Assembly: GCA_964035545.1 (NCBI GenBank)
Contig: OZ037769.1
Location: 5,700,429-5,764,428, forward strand
DNA length: 64,000 nucleotides
Reading direction: 5' to 3'
From: Bugula neritina
Taxonomy: Eukaryota; Bryozoa; Gymnolaemata; Cheilostomatida; Bugulidae
In this document: positions 12,115-22,465 of the stretch, piece by piece
Numbering within the stretch: position 1 is the first letter of the stretch
Layout: each line of letters begins with the position of its first letter
Position numbers and translations under genes: made by a program
Notes under the pieces: generated by a model
The model's database searches: none
What the model was told of the DNA's origin: nothing
The model's input: the letters and a program-made list of their open reading frames with translations, nothing else

Positions 12115-13045
12115 AACTCCAGGGAGTATATCGTAGCTTATAAATATTAATAATAATATAATAAATATTACATAATAAATTTATATACACAGATTCAATT
12201 CCAATGCCAGTGAATGCGTTGTAGTTGTACAAGTAATAGTACTAGACTCAGCAACAATTTGATTCTTAGTACAAAGTATAAAAATATTAATAGCAATACT
12301 AATAGTAATATTGATAGTAATACTAAATAAATATAAGACTAAAAAATATAATAGGCTAAAATTAAATATTGCCGACGGGTAGAGACGTTCAACTTTGAAC
12401 TAATTCTAATAAAGAAAAACCGGTTAAAATTTTTTTAGCCAAATTCAAATTGGAATGACAAATTGAAATACAATCTCAATCTGAATCTGAATCTGTGACT
12501 GTCAGCGTGAGATAAGACTTAAGAGTTTGCAATCATTATCAACACTTATATAAATAATACTTATTATGTTACAACTATTACAAGCAACAATTGTGTAATA
12601 ATAGTAATTTAATTAAAACCCATACTCTTTGTGATTGTAAATCACTTTATGCGTTACTATTACTATAACTATTAGTATTAGTATTACTATTGGTATTGGT
12701 ATAAAATAAAATCTAGAAATAGTTGGGAATAATAAATGTGTTAGAGGTCATTTATAGGTGAAACCCAGTCCAGGCCTTTTTGCTGAAATGATACGATGCT
12801 AACTTTTATTATTTGTTGATTAGTAATTTTGCAGAAGCCCAGGCTAGTATTGTTTTGAAATGTTAAGCAACAGTGAGTCCGCCCTCAGCATACGTGACCT
12901 TTAAAGCCACGCCCATAGAGTTGTCTAGTTGAACAGTTGCCGAGGTGCGAGTTCAACATCAACTCCATTTTATTTGCTACAAGGTGATTATGTAGTTTAA
13001 AATCAAGCTAAAGATTTGGATTACAGGCTGCCGTCTAATGAGAAA
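12115..13045. promoter_or_regulatory. Divergent promoter region between translin and ZIP13
   Basis: The two head-to-head genes are separated by 931 bases. Near the ZIP13 side, 12870-12965 is the GC-richest part, with CATACGTGACC (E-box/CRE-like) and GCCACGCCC (KLF/Sp1-like), consistent with a promoter and 5' UTR. Around 12280-12700 are degenerate AT-rich hexamer runs (TAATAGTAATAC type) and a short TGAATC repeat. Shared regulation is inferred only from the layout. Confidence 0.45.
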
Positions 13046-16000
13046 ATGTATTCTCAGGTATTGGTAATTATTATACCTTTAATCTTAGTGGTTTTCGGTT
13101 CTCTATGTTTTCAAGTGAATGGAGACTTCCCACAACTTCACCGTGCTCTCCCTGGTGCCAATGGAAAACCTGGTTATAGGTTGACCTCTTCACATGCACT
13201 TGCAGATAATGTTGACACAAGAGATAACGGTGTGTATAAATTTAGCGACACTAGGCAGAAGCGAGCACAATCCGAGTCTGGCAGTGGCAGCGTCTTGACG
13301 AATATGGATTGGACTTGGCTACAGGCTGCTATTTGGAGCGGAGCCTCCTGTGCTTTAGTTGGGCTGACTGGTATAGTGCCCCTTGCACTTCCTATTGAAG
13401 TTGGCCCAAGCTTGAAGAATGGTGGTAAGTTGTTTAAGTTAAATATGGTCATAATTTTAATTTAAATTATTTAATCACAATCTCAAAATCTTTGCTCCAC
13501 CTTGGACGTTTAGTTGAAGTTCCAAAATTCAAATTGATTATTTTTATTTACCTGTTTTTCCGTAAAATAAACATATATTGAAGAAGCAGTTGAATATTGT
13601 AAGCAGTAGTCTACGGATTTTATGAACATGGTGATGCTGTCCTTTTGGCCTTGTCAGGGCGCCAGGTCACAGCAGCTGTCCATAATATTATTGATAATGA
13701 TAAACACCGGTGCTTTGGCTTTCATAGCATAGCTATAACTTGTAGTCGTAAGCCTATAACTATAAGAGTGATTAGCTGAGAGTCATGCCTTGAACTAATT
13801 TCAAGCGTGGTTCAGTTTGAATTGATTTGTAAGTCTGTAATGCAAGTAAACTTTTAATGGTAGTTACAAATTAAATAAAAAATAGGTTGCTCTAATCCTA
13901 TGATTCTATGATTTAGCTACTATGACTTAGCAACTGTATACCAGTGAAATTAAAGGCAACTTCAGTCATTGAATCTACCTAATTACACTTCATTAAGCTG
14001 GCTCATTACCTCAAATTTTAACCATTTCTATTAAACCCACTATTGAATCATTAAGAGTTAATTTAGATAAAGATCAAAATTTTAAGCTTTTCTATGAAAG
14101 TTGAAATAAGTGCTTTTAAATTTTTTGTGACCAAATTTAATAGATTTGCAGCAAAACTCTTAATTTCGTTTAGTTTTGCAGGTGAACTGTAGTCTAAAAA
14201 TTTCCAATACTTAAGTTAGCAAATACACATATTATGGTTACTTCCAACCAGACTGAGTTATGCAATGTTTAGCGTACATACTGATTATGTAGGTATTTTC
14301 AATTTTAATAATAAGCTGCTACGTACATGTATATGTAGTTGCAACTCTAACATAACTGCAACTGTTTCATTTTCTAGCTGGTGCAACCTGGCTCAACCGG
14401 ATGCTTAGTTTTGCAGTTGGCAGTTTACTTGGAGATGTGTTTTTGCATTTGATCCCTGAAGCGTGGGCTACTGTTGGTTCAGGTTAGATTGTAAATAAAG
14501 TATAAATCAGCTAACTAAGTTTAGCATTGTTATTTCACACTAACTATATTATATACTGTTTATAAAACTGTAAGCCTTGCTAGCTTTAGTGTTGCGGAGA
14601 TCATCATTTTCAAATAATGTTTTATTAAAGCTATGAATTCGCTTATAGTTATCAATTTGACTGATGCAGTAAGATCCAGGTGTGAAAAATTAAAATTATT
14701 ATTTGTAAGACTTTGCATAAAAACAACAACTATTGTAAAGGGATGCCTCCTTAAATCTTCGGTAAATGAGTCATTTTTCTGAAAACTTTTAGTACTGTTA
14801 ACAAGGTCTGGCATTTAGAATTATTCTGTATTTAGCTGAGAATCCTGGCCGAGCTCATATAGTCATAGGACTTTGGGTCATCACCGGGTTACTGGGTTTC
14901 ATGATGCTCGAGAAGTTCTTGGGTGAGACTGAAGAGGAAGAGGAAGAAGAAAAAGAGGTGACAGAAAACGGGGAAGGAAATGGAATGCTGGAAAACAGCT
15001 CTAAGAAGGTTGGGGTTTGCTACTTTGGTATATTATATGCGGTATACTATAGATTATATACAGTATATTATATATAATATACAGTCGACTGTATATTATA
15101 TATACAATATACTGTATATAATCTATAGTATACTGTATATAATATACAGTATACTGTATATTATATATAATATATAGTATACTTGTATGTAGTATACAGT
15201 ATACTTGTATATTATATACAGTATACTTGTATATATTATATACAGTATATTGTATATATAATATACAGTCGACTGTATATTATATATAATATATAATATA
15301 CTTGTATATAATATATAGTATACTTGTATATAATATATAGTATACTGTATATAATATATACAGTATACTGTATATAATGTATACTGAGACTTGCAGGTTT
15401 GAGTCTCCTCAGTTTGATAACTAGTAGTACTTATCACTTCCTCTTGTTAACTTCCTGTCTATCGTAGGTTCATTGAACTCTCTAGCTTATGAGTGTTCCA
15501 AAATATTTCAATGCCAAAGTCTATAGAACTATATAACACTATAACTGTATAATATATAACAATAATGAGCTGGAGTTATTAGTAGTGGGCATGATACCTA
15601 CCAGCTGGTTCCACTGTGTTCATCATGGATTATCTGCCCCTCATTTCCACAACTCATTCTAATCCAGAGATTATTCTTCTTAACATTGGATTATCACTGA
15701 TACAATGTGAAACTGAAAATTGCTAGTTTGTCTTTAACTCTAAAACAGTTCCTACATTAGATAAAGCAGGTATTAAATTTTCTGTAGTAATTACTCCAGT
15801 ATCTTGTTTATTCCTAGTTGTTCAAAGGCTTCAAGTAGTGCATTGCATTGCTAGTTATTTTACGAATCTCAGAGACATAATTAGTACAGCTTGTGACTGT
15901 AACAGCAGTAAACTTGAGGTTTCCCTCTTTCTAATTATCTTAACATGCTGAACCTTCTAGTCATCTAGTGCATTCATTCTATGGTTTAGAAAGAATAGTT

Positions 16001-19000
16001 TTCATAGGACACAACTGCCTGCCTACTACCTATAATTGAGATTTCTAAAGTACATGCTAGTCCTTTAAGACGTCTTTATTATCAACCAGTCTTTTTGTTG
16101 TAATACAATAGCAGCTTATTTTCACCCTATTATCAAATATTTTCTCTGGTCTTACAAATTACCTCACATTGTTGTTATAATAGCAAATAGCCCCACCAGT
16201 GTTTTGGTTACACTGAAGCAGGGAAGTGAGCCAAACCAAATTCATGTTTTCCTATTACTTTTGATGCACAAATCTAAATATATATTTATTTTTCTGAAAA
16301 TGTTCGTCGCACCACTTGCAAAGTGCATCCTGGTTTAAGAACTTGATTGAGAGCTGTGTTTTCCCTGAGTAATAGTTAGATGGACAGTGTATTTCTTGCT
16401 TGGACTGTGCGTTGGACTGTGGGCAATAACAAGTGTGATAAGAAATACTAAGATTACCAACACCGAGTGTAGAGATGACACTTTTGCTATCTCATACTAT
16501 GGAATATGGGCCCGGCTTTGCGTTCAGCCGGGCTAAACTTAAATAACAACCACATTGACTGAACCAACTAATTTATTTAATCTCTGCAGAATTGTAGCAT
16601 CTGTAATATATTTGTAAACTTATTTCAACGTTTGTAACATATTTTCTAAATGTTATTTAACCCATATTTATAGACTTTAAGTCAAGATGGAGAGAATAAT
16701 CTGAGGTATCGTGGTGAGGCCAACGGTCATGTTCCAGACGGTCATGTTGCAGGCGGTCATGGCCAATCAGAAGATGTTGTTCCAGCCAGTCCAGTGAAGG
16801 AGAGTAATAAAATACATGTAAGTTGCATAATACAGTTTAGAATGGTTGAGATTTATTTATTCACCAATTTCAGGAATACTATTCAACAAGCAAACGACCC
16901 TTCTGATAGTTTTCAAAGATCTTACCAAGTATTCCCCTTTTTGCTAATCAGTTGCAAATTGGTCTTCATAACTTAGAAAGGGTTAGCAGGGTTTAGTTTT
17001 GAACTTTGGTCTGTGGTAGATGTTTGGTTCTTATATATCTATTGAGGGTTAATGTCTAGTAGTTAGAACTTGCTATACAAGATGGACAGTTACAGACTTT
17101 CTCAATATAAAAGGTAAAAGTGGAAGCCTATTAATCAGGTTATGGTAGTTAGTGCCACATGGCACGTACCATATACCTGCATTACACACTCCAGTAGTTT
17201 GTGTATCTCTAGTAATAGTAATGTTAAGATACTATGGTGTATAGTATATGATAGCTGGTGCATGTGGTAATAATATATCTCTACCATAATGGCTTTAGAA
17301 ATCTTTTAAGTTCAGATTAGGGTCTCGTATTTCCAATAAATAACTTTTGTATAAGTGTTATTATAGATATTGGAGTAACTCTTCAATTTTCAGTTTCAGA
17401 AGTCAATGTACTAGAACCTAGATGTGCACTGATGGTTGTTTGATAGTTGATACTTGTAGCTCTCTCCCCCCCCCCCTTCTCTCTCCCTCCCTCTCCCTCC
17501 CTTTCCCCCCTTTCTCCCTCACTCTCTCCCTCACTCTCTCTCCCCCTCTCCTCCCCCTCTCTCTTTTTCTCTCCCTCTCTCACTTTACTAACAAATACTA
17601 GTAACACAATAGCCTACTACGTGTATCAAGTCATATATTGGAAGAGCTCAAGACTAAAACAATTTACTATACAGTTAATAGTTTTACAGATTCCCTAAGT
17701 TAATTGCTAGCACATTACATCAACACCTGTTGGTTTACACCTACTCTGTATGTAGTAATATGATACCAGTTGCTATGCTATTTCCTCTATTCTACACTAT
17801 TGTTGACCCTTTTTATCCTAAACACATGATGCATTATTTCTTGTGCCTATTGAAGTACATGTAATCTGTATTGTTTTGTGATGCTGTATTGTGTATATAC
17901 GTGAAAGACATTTAATGTCTAAATATCCCATATCACAGCCTGTGTTCCTTGATTTAGTTACTGCATCTAGCTGAATCCTCTGTCAACTATTCATTGTAGA
18001 TATCAGGCTATCTGAACCTCCTAGCCAACTTTACAGACAACTTCACACACGGCCTGGCTGTAGGTGGAAGTTACCTTGTCAGCCAAAAGGTAGGCATTAA
18101 ATATTTACCTGTCTAACCTGTGACCAACAGTTTTAGATATGTAAGTGAAAGTTCAAATAAATATTACATCGTACAGGTTGTCTTTGCGATCATTTGGTGA
18201 TAACTGAAATAACGAGATAGTTTATCTGATAAGTGATTTACTCTGGGGTTGCAACTGCCACCAATATACACACACTTGACTCCCGTATGACAACGTTACT
18301 ATTAGGGTAATGCTATTCAATGTAAACACCTCAGTACAATGTCCATAGGTTAGAATTCTGCACGTGTCCTTCTTACAGCTACCTTTACCTGCACATTTAG
18401 GAGCAGTGGTGGCGAAATTGAAATAGCCTAAGTGCTTTCAATTTCTTTATAAATTTTGGTCAAAATTCTTGCGAAAACGTAACTTCTTTTGCTACATTTC
18501 TAATCTAGAACACAGGCTTTTCTTAATTTCTCCATTACTGCACCTACCTCTACCTACAGTAGTATAATTTGTCTTTTTTCCTAGTCACCCAACTTTCTCT
18601 CCACCGTACAGGCTTCCTATTATACAAGATTATTCTGCTTGGATATCATTATATATGTTTGTATGCCATTTTATAGAGTATTGGAGTTGGTATTTATCAT
18701 TTAGGGCTGTTTCGGTGGTTAAAAGTATCTATTTTGTTAGTTTGCTGGTTAAGTAGCTCAACTGCATGCTGCCAGTCTCAAGGAAGTTGGCAGCACTTAG
18801 TTTCTTGGCTGGTTGCAATGTTTCGACACTGTTTTGTTATTTTCTTTGCTTATAAAATTCTCAGTTCTTTCAAAGAAGGAAAAAAAGTGATTTTTTTTCC
18901 CCCATTTCCTTCTTTTCTCTCTTGTTATCTCATTTATTTAGTAATCAAGTGACAATCCTTCAAATGTGTGGGTGAAGAACAATAACAATTGCTACAATAA

Positions 19001-20829
19001 ATCAGCATTGTTTATTTGCTGTCAATCTTATGCCAACTGACAGCAATTCCAGCAGGAGATCAAATTCTAACTTGGTCAAACCCAACTCAATTATTGGCAT
19101 GCTAATTATATGCAGTGATATATCTGAAGATATGTTACTAGGGCTTCATAACTAGTCACCTCAAACTCTTTAGTACTCTGAATAATGAGATTTCAACATC
19201 TATTAATATACTGCGCCTGACACGTGTTGATACATCGCCATAGAAACCATTATGGCACTACAGGTTGTGGCATATAATGTATATGCTGGTTTTTGTAATG
19301 CACATGTGTGATTGTTAATTTATCTTGAATCTCACAATTATTTCATGGGTGTTGAATTTGAATAGCGGTCCTATAATTGTACTGTTGATTGACAGGTGGG
19401 CGTGTGTACGACGTTGGCCATACTCTTACATGAAATCCCTCATGAAGTCGGAGACTTTGCCATCTTGTTAAGAGCTGGATTTGACAGGTGGAAGGCTGCG
19501 AGATGGCAGGTAAATGACTTTCTAGTGACAGTCTTTGGTAGCTTTGATCTCAGCAAGAAATTAGTATCCAGTTCACCTTAGCATCCAGTTTATCCGAGTC
19601 TTAGGTATATCCCCCTAAACACACTTTGCCGCGCCGTAGGCCGTAACGTAAAATAGTAGCCAGTTTTACAAATTTCCGAGCTTCCTGTCCGGCATTAAGA
19701 TCAAGCACTGCTTGATTTAAAGAAGTTTCGGTGCCTTCTATTGGACAGGAAGGCGTTTGCATTAATTCATTGGATATAAATGTCCAATGAGGTGTCATAG
19801 ATTGTACCCAATAGCGCACTTGAAGAACTTCAGCTTGGGCACATTAAAAATGGCTGATATTTTACGTTATGGCCTACGGCGCAGTAAAGTGTGTCTAAGG
19901 GGTTAAAGGTGAGAAGCAGCAATAAGGAAAGGAGTTGACAATGAAAATAGGGGGGGGGGGAGTGCGAAAGTGACGGGGAGTATGAAAAATATTATTGATA
20001 GTTGGAGTTGTCTGAAAACAGATAAAATATAAAATATATTTCATAGCCGTAAAATACTCTTGCAGAATTCATAGCCCTATGTCTGGGGTACAAAAGTACA
20101 ATATCATAGTTTACTGTGTCAGCATATTATGCAATGCTACTTGAAATTTATCTTGTAATTTATATTATATATTTCAGGTGCTGACAGCTTTAGGAGTGTT
20201 TGTTGGAAACTTCACTGCTGTCCTTGCCTCGTCACCCACCGACGTTGGTGACCGGACGGCGGCCATATTGCCATTCACAGCCGGTGGCTTTTTATATATA
20301 GCACTAGTGAACATTGCTCCAGATCTATTGAAAAAAGAGTCATTGAAGTGAGTGAGGCTTAACTCTACACCCTGTAATACACTTTGCTATATACACTGTA
20401 GTATTATGGGATATATTACTATAAGCATAATAGGCTGTGTTTCCACTATTAATGCTCTACAGTACCTGTTAAATATCGCCACTAAACCCTCAACTATTAA
20501 AACTCCGTTGTCTTTGCTTAATTAAGTTGACCTCTATAATTTCAGATGTTTAAACGATTTTTTATCTTATGCACATGTCAGTAAGCAAAATGTTGATATT
20601 CAGCCCCATTTCTTTGTAATAGACTGTGAATAAAATGAATATATAAAAATGTCAATGTCACATTTTACATGTAGCTTTGGGAAGAGTATGATTTCAGTGT
20701 GAAGTAGCTGTGCAGGGACAAGGAGAAGCTAACTCCTATTCTGTTTGTTGTAGGGAATCCCTGGCACAGATATTCTGTCTCCTAACCGGAGTTGCATCTA
20801 TGCTGGTGGTGACAGTTGTGTTTGATTAG
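13046..20829 (+). CDS. SLC39A13: Zinc transporter ZIP13-like (SLC39 family)
   Basis: Eight coding exons: 13046-13424, 14378-14482, 14836-15008, 16674-16817, 18000-18089, 19396-19509, 20178-20347 and 20754-20829. Together they encode 416 aa. An N-terminal signal peptide ([16 protein letters not shown]) is followed by ZIP transmembrane segments. The metal-site helices are [13 protein letters not shown] (about residues 277-289) and [20 protein letters not shown] (about 307-326), with the His-Glu pairs typical of the LIV-1 subfamily. LLRAGFDRW and [15 protein letters not shown] match ZIP13 better than ZIP7. ZIP13 moves zinc out of the Golgi or vesicles into the cytosol. The loop before helix 4 is long: an acidic Glu run, then [13 protein letters not shown], a histidine repeat likely to bind zinc. 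Human ZIP13 has 371 aa, and most of the excess is in the N terminus and this loop. The start is the first ATG in frame, with A at -3. Confidence 0.96.
15030..15385. repeat. Palindromic TA-rich satellite (TATACTGTATATAATATACA type)
   Basis: About 350 bases built almost only from TATA, GTAT and ATAC words. It includes two GTCGAC-centred palindromes (ACAGTCGACTGT at about 15081 and 15265) and several TATACTTGTATA units. It begins about 20 bases after the donor of ZIP13 exon 3 and can fold on itself over its full length. Confidence 0.9.
15386..16673 (+). other. Rest of ZIP13 intron 3
   Basis: Ordinary AT-rich intron sequence ending in the TTTATAG acceptor of exon 4. No exon, repeat unit or mobile element was identified. 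Confidence 0.5.
17461..17583. repeat. Polypyrimidine tract (CTCTCCCTCC)n
   Basis: About 120 bases of almost pure C and T on the plus strand, opening with a C10 run, in ZIP13 intron 4. Such mirror-repeat tracts can form triplex DNA. The predicted open frames on both strands here are low-complexity artefacts. Confidence 0.9.
18398..18551 (-). mobile_element. MITE family M1, copy 2
   Basis: This copy matches copy 1 along its length and begins, on the minus strand, AGGTAGGTGCAGTAATGGAG. It shares CCTGTGTTCTAG with copy 4, and lies in ZIP13 intron 5. Confidence 0.8.
19611..19902. mobile_element. MITE with ~45 bp inverted ends (CGCCGTAGGCC type)
   Basis: The left end CCCCCTAAACACACTTTGCC continues through GCCGTAGGCCGTAACG. 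The inverted right end is CCCCTTAGACACACTTTACT, then GCCGTAGGCCATAACG. The element is 292 bp, lies in ZIP13 intron 6, and has no coding capacity. No convincing target duplication was seen. Confidence 0.8.
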
Positions 20830-20890
20830 CCAATAGGAACATTAGTCATTACCTCTACAATCTGCCCAGTGCTTCACCAGTACAATATGA

Positions 20891-21043
20891 TACCTCCTAA
20901 TATAGTATACTGTTACCTGGTGTAATATAATACCTTGTAATATAATACGCTTTTACTTGACATAATATAATACCTCCTAATATAGTATACTGTTACCTGG
21001 TGTAATATAATACCTTGTAATATAATACGCTTTTACTTGGTAT
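20891..21043. repeat. 80-bp unit repeated twice
   Basis: An 80-base block beginning TACCTCCTAATATAGTATAC at 20891 recurs almost unchanged at 20971, just after the ZIP13 stop codon. It is probably within the 3' UTR. Confidence 0.9.
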
Positions 21044-21422
21044 AATAGTGTCTGAAGGTACAGATTTTGTCGGCCACATTGTTGATAGCAGCAGATGCAA
21101 TACACTGTTTAATTCCTTCCCCACTAGCCTGTAGTTTTGAGATCAGCTAAGGCTTGTACTACTGTTCACCTTGTTAGCTTGTCTTAATGTAGGAGTTACA
21201 TAACATTTATTCCTTCCTTTGAAGACAATACTTACTTACTTATTCACTTAATATTTAATTCTTAAATTATTAAAAGTTTTGCTAATATTAGGAAATTCTG
21301 AAGAATCAGTTCTGTTTCCGTCTATTTAGCTTTTCTGTCAATTCAATGGTACAATACTTATGCAAGCCATCCGTATGCTTTATAATGTCATCTTCCCAAT
21401 CTATCACTCCACTATACTTCAA

Positions 21423-21449
21423 TATAATATATATATATATATATATATA
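21423..21449. repeat. (TA)n microsatellite
   Basis: About 13 TA units downstream of ZIP13. A second short (AT)n follows an A-run at 26571-26590. Confidence 0.9.
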
Positions 21450-21763
21450 ATATAGTTTTATCATCTATTCATAAAAAGCTGTGCAGTTATTATTATTATT
21501 ATATATCTGAAGCTGCTTTATACTATTCTAGGATTTTGTTTCAAAGTTTTTTAAAATTCAAAATTGAATTTTTTCTAATCTTGAGAAATAGAGTTGTTAT
21601 ATATCACACTGTATTTTATTACTATAATGTTATGTAGGTGCTATTACATGTCTATGACAGAAACAGTGCTGGACGTTGTTTTTGTTTTTTCGTATTATTC
21701 TGATAAGTTTATGTATATGTTGGAGCATGCTTATATATTTTTGTATGTGTTGAATTTTATTAC

Positions 21764-21769
21764 AATAAA
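21764..21769 (+). terminator. Candidate poly(A) signal of ZIP13
   Basis: AATAAA about 935 bases after the stop is the first strong candidate I noticed in the 3' flank. Another lies near 21971. Confidence 0.35.
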
Positions 21770-22161
21770 ATATGTAAAGCCTAACAGAATATATTCTGGT
21801 ATTCCCTAGTCTTTTATCTGGTATAAAAGTCATCTTGGAAATGTTTTGCTGGATTTTGTAATCCATAAGTAGACTACTTAATCTTTGAACAACTTACATG
21901 CTGTAAAGTTGATACACTTGAGCTGTACTTTAAAGCATTGCAATGTAACAAATTATGGCAACGGAAATGAAATAAAATGTTCATCAGAACTTGCTAGAAC
22001 AAATAAGGTCCTCGTTTCCTACAGTTAAATTGAATATACAAAATGTATACAGGGGTTCTTACGCATCCACTCCTACACCACTGCTTAATTACGTAGTAGG
22101 TCAGGTTTTGAGTTTTATAGTGGTTGAATTTTAAACACTTGACTGCCTTGCATGTTTCAGT

Positions 22162-22434
22162 CAAACATTACATCCCCATGCTTGGTTATTTGAATGGATT
22201 TGTCATTTCATTCATGGGATAGCTGAAACCACATCAATAGGAATTGGGGAGTTTGAATGCCCATATTATGTTAAAGTGAGGAGATGCCGTGGACTGAAGA
22301 TCACACCAGAGGGCTACGTGGTCACCCTTGCTAAGAACAACCACCACGTTCTAGTCCTCAACACACCTTACATTAGTCGAACACCTACAAACTACTATTT
22401 CTGTAAAGTTAACCTAGCTGCCCCTGTGGTGTAA
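22162..22434 (+). other. Unexplained open frame without ATG
   Basis: Directly after an acceptor-like CATGTTTCAG, ninety codons stay open to a TAA at 22432. The composition is protein-like: [14 protein letters not shown], then [13 protein letters not shown], then [20 protein letters not shown]. The last residues (AAPVV) come from a tRNA-like fragment, so the end is not original. GEFECPY loosely recalls the catalytic E-x-K/C-P-Y strand of YqaJ-type exonucleases found in mobile elements, but Lys is replaced by Cys and the rest does not clearly follow. It may be a decayed transposon gene or chance. Confidence 0.25.
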
Positions 22435-22465
22435 TTGGTTAGCCGCCTGCTTGCAAGCCGGAGGT
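22420..22465 (+). pseudogene. tRNA-Ala(UGC)-like 5' fragment (SINE head or broken tRNA)
   Basis: GCCCCTGTGGTGTAATTGG is an acceptor stem plus A box. It is followed by GTTAGCC and an anticodon arm with loop CTTGCAA and then GGAGGT. The T arm is missing; a G run replaces it. The anticodon stem has a mismatch. It looks like a truncated tRNA-derived SINE or tRNA pseudogene, not a working tRNA. Confidence 0.5.

Noticed and set aside
13016-13045. Ten extra codons upstream of the ZIP13 start
   Set aside because: The frame is open there but begins at TTG; the first ATG is 13046, has A at -3 and starts a good signal peptide.
15123-15437. 104-codon Tyr/Ile-rich open frame
   Set aside because: It is a reading of the TA palindromic satellite.
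17383-17698. Open frames over the CT-rich tract
   Set aside because: They translate a polypyrimidine repeat; there is no splice partner and ZIP13 exons flank them.
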